A stretch of DNA of 64,000 nt, taken from assembly GCA_965218555.1 (NCBI GenBank), contig OZ244625.1:5716620-5780619 (forward strand). Direction: 5' to 3'. The translations under genes were made by a program, and so were the position numbers. The notes beneath the pieces are model-generated. The model had not been told where the DNA came from and did not search any database. It was given only the letters and a program-made list of their open reading frames with translations. The DNA is from JAPPLB01 sp965218555 (lineage in GTDB: Bacteria; Acidobacteriota; Terriglobia; Bryobacterales; UBA6623). Below, one piece after another: positions 54,643-62,992 of this stretch (positions are counted from its first letter, which is position 1; every line of letters begins with the position of its first letter).

Positions 54643-56376
54643 TCAGTCTCCCACGGCGACCGGCTTGGGCGGTCCCAGAATCATTTCGTTGACGGCACCG
54701 CCGGCGGGCACCATCGGGTAGACGTTCTCTTCCCTTGTGACATTCACATTGAGCAGGAAGGGACCCGGTTCAGCGAGCGCATCGGCGAGCCCGGTCTCGA
54801 GTTCGTCGGGGTTATCGACCGAGCGGCCTTTGATGCCGAAGGCGGCCGCGAGCAGCTCGCAGTTCGGGAAAGCATCCATGGCCACCTCGGAATAGCGGCC
54901 GTTATAGAAAAGTTCCTGCCACTGGCGGACCATGCCGAGCCAACCATTGTTCATGACGATGATCTTGACCGGCAGCTTGTTGCTGGCGATGGTGGCGAGT
55001 TCCGGGAGACTCATCATAAAACCGCCGTCGCCGACAACGGCCATCACGAGCTTGCCGGGGTTACCGAACTTGGCGCCCATCGCGGCGGGAAGACCGAAGC
55101 CCATCGCGCCGAGACCCCCGGAATTGACCCACAGCCGCGGGCGGTTGAAGCGGATGTACTGTGCGGCCCACATCTGGTGTTGGCCGACATCCACCGAGAC
55201 GATCGCCTCGCCGCCAGAAGCTTCATCGAGCTTCTTCATGAGGTACTGCGGCTTGATTTCGTTGTCGTCGTAGACTGCAGCGAAAGGATGCTCGCGCTTC
55301 CAGCCGTTGATCCGCACGCGCCACTCCGCCCGCTTCACGCGATTGTGGGTTCCGAGGGACTTCTTCGTCTCGCGCAAGCGAGTGTTTAACTTTTGCAGAA
55401 CTTGTTTGACGTCGCCGACGATGCCCAAATCGGCGCGGCGGTTCTTGTTGATTTCCGCCGGGTCGATATCGACGTGCAGCACACGCGCGTTGGGAGCAAA
55501 GGCATCGAGACGCCCCGTCACGCGATCGTCGAACCGCACACCGAGCCCGATCAGCGCGTCGGTTTCCGTGATGCCCATGTTGGCGGCATAGCTGCCGTGC
55601 ATACCCAACATGCTGATGAAGTTCGGATGGTCGCTCGGCAGGGCGCCCAGACCCATGACGGTGTGGGCCAGAGGAGCTTCGAGCAGCTCGGCGAACTCGC
55701 GCAGTTCTTCGGACGCTGCCGACGAGATCACGCCGCCGCCGGCATAGATATAGGGCCGCTCCGCCGCCCATAGGAATTGCAGGGCGGCTTCGACTTCCTC
55801 ATTGTCGGGATCGAGCCGAACGTGGAATCCTCGCAGCGACCGCAATGTCCCGGCGGGATGATAGGTGCTCTTGCCTTGCAGGACATTCTTGGTGATGTCG
55901 ACGAGCACCGGTCCCGGGCGGCCCGTGCTGGCTACGTGAAACGCCTCGTGGATGACCTGGGGGATCTCGTCGATTTGCTTGACGAGGTAGTTGTGCTTGG
56001 TGGCGGCGCGCGTGATGCCGAAGGTATCGGCCTCCTGGAACGCATCGCGCCCGATCAAGTGCTCAGGCACCTGGCCGGTGATGGCAACGATCGGGATGGA
56101 ATCCATGAGGGCGTCGACGAGACCGGTGGTGAGGTTCGTGGCGCCGGGGCCGGAGGTCGCCATACAAACACCAACCCTGCCGGTAGATCGTGCGTAGCCT
56201 TCGGCAGCGAAAGATGCGTTCTCTTCATGCCTTACGAGTACGTGCCGTATCGGGTGATCATAGAGGACATCGTAAATCGGCAGCGTCACGCCGCCTGGAT
56301 ACCCGAATATCATCTCGGCGCCTTCGCGCACAAGGCTTTCAAGCAAGATTTGGGAACCTGACATCAACGCGGACAT
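54643..56376 (-). CDS. ilvB: Acetolactate synthase large (catalytic) subunit
   Basis: ThDP/FAD enzyme making acetolactate or acetohydroxybutyrate from pyruvate with or without 2-oxobutyrate. 577 residues. Catalytic Glu in VRHEENASFAAEGYAR near residue 50, FAD region TDALIGLGVRFDDRVTGRL, ThDP motif VVGDGGFMMSLPELATIASN with NNGWLGMVRQWQELFY about 430-480. First structural gene of the branched-chain operon; its expression is set by the attenuator at 56501-56648. Confidence 0.97.
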   Translation of the reverse strand: MSALMSGSQILLESLVREGAEMIFGYPGGVTLPIYDVLYDHPIRHVLVRHEENASFAAEGYARSTGRVGVCMATSGPGATNLTTGLVDALMDSIPIVAITGQVPEHLIGRDAFQEADTFGITRAATKHNYLVKQIDEIPQVIHEAFHVASTGRPGPVLVDITKNVLQGKSTYHPAGTLRSLRGFHVRLDPDNEEVEAALQFLWAAERPYIYAGGGVISSAASEELREFAELLEAPLAHTVMGLGALPSDHPNFISMLGMHGSYAANMGITETDALIGLGVRFDDRVTGRLDAFAPNARVLHVDIDPAEINKNRRADLGIVGDVKQVLQKLNTRLRETKKSLGTHNRVKRAEWRVRINGWKREHPFAAVYDDNEIKPQYLMKKLDEASGGEAIVSVDVGQHQMWAAQYIRFNRPRLWVNSGGLGAMGFGLPAAMGAKFGNPGKLVMAVVGDGGFMMSLPELATIASNKLPVKIIVMNNGWLGMVRQWQELFYNGRYSEVAMDAFPNCELLAAAFGIKGRSVDNPDELETGLADALAEPGPFLLNVNVTREENVYPMVPAGGAVNEMILGPPKPVAVGD

Positions 56377-56500
56377 GGCTTTTTCTTAACCCCTGTTTCG
56401 GCCTGACTTCTCGGTTAATTCATTCGATCGTGTTTGTTCCCGGCGACAGATCGCCGTCTCCGCCCGACAACTGCGGGCCCTCGCAAATAGTCCTGAATAC

Positions 56501-56543
56501 AAAAAAGGCCACCGACCGGTGTGTCTCGCCCCGGTTGGTGGCC
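56501..56543 (-). terminator. Attenuator terminator of the ilv operon
   Basis: On the minus strand the arms 56543-56531 and 56519-56507 pair over 13 bases (GGCCACCAACCGG with CCGGTCGGTGGCC, one wobble), with an 11-base loop, followed by a run of six T (56506-56501). It ends 125 bp before the ilvB start codon. Confidence 0.8.
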
Positions 56544-56575
56544 TCTGATTCTTGTCAGAAGCCCTCAGCCGGGGC
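56528..56575 (-). promoter_or_regulatory. Antiterminator pairing of the ilv attenuator
   Basis: GCCCCGG at 56575-56569 (within the last leader-peptide codons) is exactly complementary to CCGGGGC at 56534-56528, which overlaps the 5' arm and loop of the terminator. A ribosome stalled at the Ile/Val codons upstream leaves the first copy free to pair, so the terminator cannot close; a ribosome reaching the stop codon (56567-56565) covers it and the terminator forms. Confidence 0.65.
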
Positions 56576-56648
56576 TTGATACAGCAACGACGACAATGGA
56601 GCTTTGAATTTGGAGAATGGCGATCCTGAGAGGTTCGGCTTCGAGCAT
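56565..56648 (-). CDS. Branched-chain amino-acid operon leader peptide
   Basis: 27-residue peptide with a central run IAILQIQSSIVVVAV: four Ile, four Val and three Leu among 27 residues. It ends with TGA just before the terminator hairpin. The spacing to the antiterminator and terminator is right for ribosome-mediated attenuation in response to charged tRNA-Ile and tRNA-Val. The ATG at 56648 lacks a good ribosome binding site, so the true start might be another codon upstream in the same frame. Confidence 0.75.
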   Translation of the reverse strand: MLEAEPLRIAILQIQSSIVVVAVSSPG

Positions 56649-56821
56649 CGGCCGGTCGGAAGGGCTGCTCACGCAAGCAAGAGTCCAGGAACCACGAGCC
56701 GCACCGGGGCGGCAGCGGGGGGACTCGCCAGGACGCCGTCCTTTGCCCTTAGCCCTCGATGACGCTTGTTCGCTCATGCGAGCCAACCTCGAATAGGGTG
56801 GGTCACGCCTCTACAGGGTTT

Positions 56822-56851
56822 AGTCTATCTTTGAGGAGGCTTGCAGGTCAA
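56822..56851 (-). promoter_or_regulatory. Candidate ilv operon promoter
   Basis: Minus strand TTGACC (56851-56846), 18-bp spacer, TAGACT (56827-56822). A start near 56815 gives about 165 nt before the leader peptide. Confidence 0.3.
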
Positions 56852-57189
56852 GCCCTCGTGCGCTTCGCACCCCTTGTCCAGGGCGACCGTCATCGTGCCT
56901 CACCGACAACCCGACAATGCAACACCCATCCCTGCTAGTCGCTTGGCTTCAGGCAGCATGGCTCCCCGGGCGCGTATGCGCCATCCGGCGTATCGCTTCC
57001 ATCTCCGTATCCTCACTTTTCTTATAGCTTTCAGGTAGATGGGCGCTATCTGAATGGGGATCAGACATGCATCATAAAGATGTATCCAATAATGTTACGC
57101 TTTCTAGCATCCTCAACGAGGCTGGCGACTTCATCAAATTTCTTGACTGCCGCCCTCGCGCCGTTTCCAATGATGTAACCCGGTCAGCC

Positions 57190-59145
57190 ATGCACCTCAG
57201 CTCCTTCACGGCTGTCGTGATGTCTGTACTGCTTTTGGCGATAACTCCGCTGAGCTGCGGCGGCCCACCAGCTTCGCCGGAAACACGGTCTCCGTCCCGT
57301 GAACCGATAACATTCAACAAACACGTCGCCCCCGTCATTTTCGAGAATTGTTCCGGTTGCCATCGGCCGGGTGAAGCCGGCCCCTTCCCCTTGCTCACCT
57401 ATGACGACGTAAAGAGACGTGCAGAGTTGATCATAGCCGTCACCGAGAGTGGCTACATGCCTCCGTGGCTTCCGGAACCCGGCCATGGGGATTTCGCAGA
57501 AGAACGAAGACTTACCCAGGAGCAGGTCTCACTGGTCTCGAGCTGGATCGAGCAGGGCAAGTCTGAAGGAGACCCGCAAGATCTGCCTCCCTTGCCCGCA
57601 TGGGTCGAAGGCTGGCAACTCGGCGAACCCGACCTTGTGCTGTCAATGCCGGAGCCCTTCACACTTCCGGCTGAGGGACAGGACGTCTTTCGTAACTTCA
57701 CCATTCCTCTCTCGATTCCGGCTACTCGTTACGTTCGCGGCCTGGAATTCCGGCCCGGCAACGCCCGCATCGTTCATCACGCGCGGATTTCGCTCGACCG
57801 AACGGGCCACTCCCGACGCCGTGACGAGCAGGACCCCGAACCGGGCTTTTCCGGCAGCATGCTACTGGGAGCAAGCGAGATCTTCGATCCGGAGGGGCAT
57901 TGGCTGGGCTGGACGCCCGGCAAGCAGCCGGTACTGCGGCCTGCCGACATGGCGTGGACGCTGGAGGAAGGAGTCGACTTTGTCCTCGAGATGCACATGC
58001 TGCCCACCGGCAAACCCGAAACCATACGGGCTTCGATCGGTCTCTTTTTTACCGATCAGCCTCCTGATAGGAGGGCGAGCATCCTCAGGATGGGATCGAC
58101 GACGATGGATATTCCACCGGGCGAGAGGAACTACGTTGTCGAGGATCAATACGTCCTTCCTGTAGGCGTCGACATCCTCAATGTCTATCCCCATGCTCAC
58201 TACCTCGGTAAAGAAATGACCTCCTATGCCATTCTGCCGGATGACACCAAGAAATGGTTGCTCAAGATCAAGCAGTGGGACTTTAATTGGCAGGATGAAT
58301 ATCGCTATAAAGATCCGGTTATCTTGCCCAAAGGAAGCATGATCCGGATGCGCTTCAGCTATGACAATTCTGCAGATAATCCCCAGAACCCTTCTTCCCC
58401 GCCCCGACGCATGTTATATGGCTGGCAAACATTCGAAGAAATGGGCGACCTCTGGTTTCAGATCGTTCCTCGCAAAAGAACAGACTTGACGTTGCTGCTG
58501 AGAGATACGGCCCGCAAAGCACTCATCGGTGACATCGAGGGATACGAGAAACGACTCACGATCCAGCCCGCCGAATACAAGATCCACAATAGCCTCGGAG
58601 ACGCTTATCTGCGTCTCGGACACCCGCAAAAGGCTCTACCGCACTTCCGCACGGCGGTGCGAATCGAGCCCGGCTTTCCCTATGCACAATTCAACCTGGC
58701 AACCCTACTCGACGCCCAAGGCAGACCCGGTGAGGCAATCCCTCATTTTCAAAGGGCTTTACAAGCAAAACCCGACTATGGTGACGCCCACATCAACCTT
58801 GGGAATACGATGGTTTCGCTCGGCCGCTTCACCGAAGCGATGCGCCACTTTCGGGTAGCCTTGGCGTTAAATCCGGAGTCGGCGGTGGCGCACAACAACC
58901 TGGGTAACGTTCTGGCTTCTCAAGGGCAGAGTCAAGAAGCTGCTCAGCACTATCGGCAAGCGATCAAGATCAAGCCGGACTACGCGGAGGCTTACAACAA
59001 TCTCGGCAGTGTCATCGGATCAAAAGGCGACCTGGATGGGGCGATTGAGTTTTTTTCTCGAGCCGTTCAGCTTGACTCTGCCTACGACGAAGCGGTACGG
59101 AATCTCAACAAGGCTCTCGCGGCAAGGGACCAGGCGCGTCAGTGA
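57190..59145 (+). CDS. Exported cytochrome c / Cu-monooxygenase-like / TPR fusion protein
   Basis: 651 residues. Signal peptide (VVMSVLLLAITPLSC), one heme motif CSGCH at residues 54-58 in the block FENCSGCHRPGEAGPFPLLT. A domain like copper type II ascorbate-dependent monooxygenases follows, about 130-430, with possible copper ligands in ARIVHHARIS (about 195), VLEMHMLPTG (about 267) and VYPHAHYLGKEM (about 334). Five to six TPRs come from about 460 to the end (NSLGDAYLRLGHPQKALPHF). A redox enzyme on a docking array; substrate unknown. ATG 57190 exposes the signal; an upstream ATG at 57067 adds 41 non-conserved residues. Confidence 0.85.
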   Translation: MHLSSFTAVVMSVLLLAITPLSCGGPPASPETRSPSREPITFNKHVAPVIFENCSGCHRPGEAGPFPLLTYDDVKRRAELIIAVTESGYMPPWLPEPGHGDFAEERRLTQEQVSLVSSWIEQGKSEGDPQDLPPLPAWVEGWQLGEPDLVLSMPEPFTLPAEGQDVFRNFTIPLSIPATRYVRGLEFRPGNARIVHHARISLDRTGHSRRRDEQDPEPGFSGSMLLGASEIFDPEGHWLGWTPGKQPVLRPADMAWTLEEGVDFVLEMHMLPTGKPETIRASIGLFFTDQPPDRRASILRMGSTTMDIPPGERNYVVEDQYVLPVGVDILNVYPHAHYLGKEMTSYAILPDDTKKWLLKIKQWDFNWQDEYRYKDPVILPKGSMIRMRFSYDNSADNPQNPSSPPRRMLYGWQTFEEMGDLWFQIVPRKRTDLTLLLRDTARKALIGDIEGYEKRLTIQPAEYKIHNSLGDAYLRLGHPQKALPHFRTAVRIEPGFPYAQFNLATLLDAQGRPGEAIPHFQRALQAKPDYGDAHINLGNTMVSLGRFTEAMRHFRVALALNPESAVAHNNLGNVLASQGQSQEAAQHYRQAIKIKPDYAEAYNNLGSVIGSKGDLDGAIEFFSRAVQLDSAYDEAVRNLNKALAARDQARQ

Positions 59146-59198
59146 AGCCCGGCCCTGATCTTCCTACACATCCCCGCACTTGACGGTGCCTGCTCCAA

Positions 59199-60755
59199 GT
59201 GTGGATAGAGGTCACGCAGGTGTGTGCGGTGCGATTGGTAGACTGGTCGCGTTTGACGCGAGCATCGCAACCGTTACCTCCCGTGCTGGAGGCCCGAGAC
59301 ATTGTCAAGGATTTCGGCGGAACACGAGCGCTCGATCGCGTGAACTTCTTCGCCAACGCCGGGGAAGTGCATGCCGTCCTGGGAGAAAACGGCGCGGGCA
59401 AGTCCACGCTGATGAAAATCATTGGCGGGGCGCTCCGGCCTGACCGCGGTTCGCTGTATCTCGACGGTCGCCCGGTGCAGTTCGACAATCCGCTCCAAGC
59501 AATGGAATCGGGCGTTTCGGCGGTCCATCAACAGTTCACGTTAGTCCCCGAACTGACGGTGGCCGAGAACATCTTTCTCGGCCGCGAGCCCCGCAACTCG
59601 TGGGGTCTCGTCGATTGGAAGCGGCTTTTCGCTGAGGCGCAGGCGCTTTTGAAGTATCTCGATTTCGACCTCGATCCCGGCCGTCCGATCAAGGAGATCG
59701 GCGCCGGCGAGCGGCGGGTCACCGAGATTGCCCGTGCTCTCTCGATCTCGGCCAAGGTCCTCATCATGGATGAACCGTCGGCTGTGCTGGGTCCAGGGGA
59801 GATGGAAACACTCTTCAGGATCATTAGGGCTCTGAGGTCCGATGGTAAGACGGTTTTCTACATCTCCCACCGCCTGGACGATATCTTTGCGATCGCGGAT
59901 CGCGTGAGCGTGCTCCGCGATGGGCGGCTGGTGGGCGTCTACGAACTGGACGAGCAGGTGGATCGAACATTCCTCGTCGGCAAGATGGTGGGCCGGCAGT
60001 GGACGGAGCAGTTCCCTGACAAGCCGGCTGAGAAGGGCCGACAACTCTTGCGGGTGGAGCATCTGACGCGTACCGGCGCCTTCAAAGATGTCAGCTTCAC
60101 CTTGCATGCGGGCGAAATCGTCGGGCTGGCCGGACTGGTCGGCTCGGGGCGGACCGAGGTTTGCAAGTCGATCATCGGTTCGGACCCTATAGAAGCCGGG
60201 CGCATTCTGGTCAACAGGAAAGAAGTGCGGATCACATCTCCGCGGGAGGCTCTCGCACAAGGGGTCGCGTACTTGTCAGAAGACCGACACGGGGAGGGTG
60301 TGGTGGCGTGCCGCAGCGTGGGTGAGAACATCACACTGGCGGTGATCAGGCGGTTCGCCAAGCGGGGCATCCTCGAGCTGCGAAGCGAAGCCAAGTTCGT
60401 CGCCGAGATGATGCTCAAGACGGATGTGCGGGCGGCCGGGCGCCGACAGCCGGTCAGTAGCCTGAGCGGCGGGAACCAACAGAAGGTTGCTCTGGCGAAA
60501 TGGCTCAGCACGCCGGCGCGAATCTTCCTGCTTGACGAACCGACTGCCGGCATCGATGTCGGGGCCAAGAGCGAGATCTACCGCATCATCGCCAATCTTG
60601 CACGAGGCGATGCAGCCATCCTGCTTGTGTCTTCCGAGATTCCCGAACTCCTTGCGATGAGCACGCGCCTGCTGGTGATGAAGAAAGGCCGCATCGTTGC
60701 ACGGTTAAGTGCCGACGAGGCCACCGAGGAAAGCGTGTTGAACGCCGCTCTTTGA
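59199..60755 (+). CDS. Double-ABC sugar/nucleoside-type transporter ATPase (RbsA/MglA family)
   Basis: 518 residues with two ATPase domains. NBD1: Walker A GENGAGKST, signature degenerate (KEIGAGERRVTEIARAL), Walker B VLIMDEPSAVL, H-loop ISHR. NBD2: the Walker A position reads GLVGSGRTE (no GKS/T), signature LSGGNQQKVALAKWL, Walker B IFLLDEPTAGIDVGAKSEIY, H-loop replaced by Ser (VSSEIPEL). This asymmetric pattern is normal for the carbohydrate uptake CUT2 family. No permease or binding protein is present in the window, so it is an orphan or serves a distant transporter. The start is uncertain: GTG 59199 or a later GTG at 59283, which begins just before the first family block. Confidence 0.9.
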   Translation: MWIEVTQVCAVRLVDWSRLTRASQPLPPVLEARDIVKDFGGTRALDRVNFFANAGEVHAVLGENGAGKSTLMKIIGGALRPDRGSLYLDGRPVQFDNPLQAMESGVSAVHQQFTLVPELTVAENIFLGREPRNSWGLVDWKRLFAEAQALLKYLDFDLDPGRPIKEIGAGERRVTEIARALSISAKVLIMDEPSAVLGPGEMETLFRIIRALRSDGKTVFYISHRLDDIFAIADRVSVLRDGRLVGVYELDEQVDRTFLVGKMVGRQWTEQFPDKPAEKGRQLLRVEHLTRTGAFKDVSFTLHAGEIVGLAGLVGSGRTEVCKSIIGSDPIEAGRILVNRKEVRITSPREALAQGVAYLSEDRHGEGVVACRSVGENITLAVIRRFAKRGILELRSEAKFVAEMMLKTDVRAAGRRQPVSSLSGGNQQKVALAKWLSTPARIFLLDEPTAGIDVGAKSEIYRIIANLARGDAAILLVSSEIPELLAMSTRLLVMKKGRIVARLSADEATEESVLNAAL

Positions 60756-60826
60756 CGACCGTAATGTTGCAGGCTGCGAGCGAGCGGGCCTCGAACTTGC
60801 ATCCGTCATACAGGTGAAGCCGCGCG

Positions 60827-60832
60827 TATAAT
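60827..60832 (+). promoter_or_regulatory. Consensus -10 box for the hydantoinase operon
   Basis: TATAAT at 60827-60832, about 88 bases before ATG 60921. A good -35 at 17 bp is lacking (TTGCAT is 24 bp away). It indicates that the hydantoinase genes have their own promoter rather than sharing the ATPase transcript. Confidence 0.35.
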
Positions 60833-60920
60833 ATTTGTTTCTTCCCACGGACCGCTCGCTGAAGCGTCTCCAGCCCCTCGGAGCCAAACGGACGCAACGG
60901 CAGATCTTTCCAAGCCAGTG

Positions 60921-62975
60921 ATGAGCCGCCACACACAGTTTCGATGCGGCATCGACACGGGCGGTACGTTTACCGATCTCGTTGCGCTGGACGAAGCGAC
61001 CGGCGAGCTGGTGGTTGCCAAATGGCCATCCTCCCCGCACCATCCGGAGGAAGCGCTGATCGGCGTGATCCGTGAATCGCAAATCCCCCCCGAAGCTTTC
61101 TCGTCGTTGATCCTCGGAACCACCGTCGCCACGAACGCGCTGCTACAACGCGAGGGCGCGCGTATTCTGTTCGTGACCACGAAGGGGTTTCGCGACGTTC
61201 CCTTCATTCAGCGCATCAATCGGCGCTACCACTATTCCCTCGAGTGGACCAAGCCGAAGCCTCTGGTCGAACGGATCGACTGTCTCGAAGTCGATGAGCG
61301 CGTCAACCACAAGGGCGAAGTGCTCGTTGCCTTGACCGACCAGGAGTTGGGCAGGCTATCGGAACGGATTGAGGAGCGTCTGAACGGAACAGACCGTCAC
61401 AACACTGCCGTCGCTGTGTGCCTCCTGTTCTCTCACTTGAACCCAAGGCATGAGCGACGCATTCAGGAGTATCTGGCAGGGCGCTTTCCAGACCTTCCCG
61501 TGTCGCTCTCCTACCAAGTGGCTCCGATCTGGAGGGAGTACGAGCGCGGGAGCACGGTCCTCGCGGATGCCTTTGTCAAGCCGACGCTACAGCGCTATGT
61601 CGGCAGTGTTCGCAAGAGCTTCGAGAGCATGGGCATCTCGTGTCCCTGGGCGGTGATGAAGTCGAACGGCGGCCGCGCCACGGCGGAGGTTGCCGAAAAC
61701 GAGCCCGTTGGCGTGGTCTTGTCGGGATTGAGCGGCGGGATCATCGGGGGGCGCTTTTTCGGGGAGTTGGCCCGTCACCAGGACCTCGTCACGCTCGACA
61801 TGGGCGGCACGAGTTGCGACGTCGGAGTCGTGCGGAAGGGGCAGATTGCGTACAACACGGACTACCAGATCGAGTGGGGGCTCCCGGTCGCGGCGCCGTT
61901 CGTCGATCTCACGACAATCGGCGCCGGCGGCGGAAGCATCGCCTGGATCGACAAAGGAGGCTTCCTGCGCGTCGGCCCGCAAAGCACCGGCGCCGACCCC
62001 GGACCCGTTTGCTACGACCAGTGCGGAAAGGACGTAACAGTCACCGACGCGAATCTCGTGCTGGGCCGGCTCAACCCGAACTACTTCCTCGCGGGAAAAA
62101 TGAAGCTGAACACCAACAAGGCACATCAGAGACTAGCCGAGCTTGGCGCGACGCTCGGCATGGCCGTCGAGGAAACGGCGCAAGCCGTCATTGAGATGGC
62201 GAACGAAAACATGGCGAACGCGATCCGCGTCGTCTCGATCGACCGGGGGCTGGACGCGAGGGATTTCACGTTGGTGGCTTTCGGGGGCGCCGGCCCGCTT
62301 CACGCGAGCGGCATCATCGGGCGGGTTGGGATGAAACGGATCGTGGTGCCGCTCTACCCGGGCTTGTGTTCGGCGTTCGGATCATTGATCGCCGATTTTC
62401 AGGTCGACAAGGTGTGGAGCAAGCATTTTCGTTCTGACAGTGTTGACGTGGGTGTTGTCAGGAAGCACTTCGACGAACTGGTCGCCGAAGCTGTCCGAGA
62501 GATTCACACCGAAGGATTCTCCGGAGACCCCGAAGTGGAACGCACGATCAGCATGCGTTACGCGGGTCAGAACTACGAGCACGACGTCAAGGTCAAGGAC
62601 GGCGAGATCACCGCAGGGAGCCTGGACGAGGCTTTCGAGGAATTCCACCGGCTTCATGAACGCTTCTATGGTTATTCGATCGGTTACGAAGTAATCGAGT
62701 TGATTCGGTTCAACGTGAAAATAGTGGGCCGCACCGCCAATCCGCAGCTCAAGGCGGTGGCGCCCAGCGGCGAACCCCGGCCCAGAGAAACACGCCAGGT
62801 CTACTTCAAGGAACAGGGTTTCGTGGCTTGTCCCGTCTATCGCCGCGAAGACTTGCGAGCGGGTTTTGCATGGGAAGGCCCGGCTCTGGTGGAAGAAGCG
62901 GATTCGATGATCCTCGCACACCCTGGCGATCGTCTCCGTGTCGACGACCATGGAGTGATCACGATGGACGTCTAG
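60921..62975 (+). CDS. hyuA: Hydantoinase/oxoprolinase subunit A
   Basis: ATP-dependent ring-opening enzyme, 684 residues. Actin-like ATPase fold: FRCGIDTGGTFTDLVALDE at the N-terminus (phosphate 1), LGTTVATNALLQREGARILF, the DMGGTSCDVGVV motif near 290-302 (phosphate 2), GAGGGSIAWID, and FGGAGPLHASGI near 450. Partner of the downstream B subunit, 17 bp away. Substrates in the family include hydantoins, 5-oxoproline, N-methylhydantoin and acetone (acetone carboxylase); which one applies here is not visible. The ATG at 60921 is chosen over GTG 60918. Confidence 0.95.
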   Translation: MSRHTQFRCGIDTGGTFTDLVALDEATGELVVAKWPSSPHHPEEALIGVIRESQIPPEAFSSLILGTTVATNALLQREGARILFVTTKGFRDVPFIQRINRRYHYSLEWTKPKPLVERIDCLEVDERVNHKGEVLVALTDQELGRLSERIEERLNGTDRHNTAVAVCLLFSHLNPRHERRIQEYLAGRFPDLPVSLSYQVAPIWREYERGSTVLADAFVKPTLQRYVGSVRKSFESMGISCPWAVMKSNGGRATAEVAENEPVGVVLSGLSGGIIGGRFFGELARHQDLVTLDMGGTSCDVGVVRKGQIAYNTDYQIEWGLPVAAPFVDLTTIGAGGGSIAWIDKGGFLRVGPQSTGADPGPVCYDQCGKDVTVTDANLVLGRLNPNYFLAGKMKLNTNKAHQRLAELGATLGMAVEETAQAVIEMANENMANAIRVVSIDRGLDARDFTLVAFGGAGPLHASGIIGRVGMKRIVVPLYPGLCSAFGSLIADFQVDKVWSKHFRSDSVDVGVVRKHFDELVAEAVREIHTEGFSGDPEVERTISMRYAGQNYEHDVKVKDGEITAGSLDEAFEEFHRLHERFYGYSIGYEVIELIRFNVKIVGRTANPQLKAVAPSGEPRPRETRQVYFKEQGFVACPVYRREDLRAGFAWEGPALVEEADSMILAHPGDRLRVDDHGVITMDV

Positions 62976-62992
62976 CCTGGGGAGAACAGCCT

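Larger units (their letters stand above)
56377..57189. other. Regulatory region between divergent ilv operon and the cytochrome/TPR gene
   Basis: About 800 bp without a structural gene. It holds the ilv leader peptide, terminator and antiterminator pairing (listed separately) and a candidate ilv promoter. From 56900 to 57189 nothing further was recognised apart from an in-frame N-terminal extension of the next gene (from 57067) that lacks family features. Confidence 0.6.
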
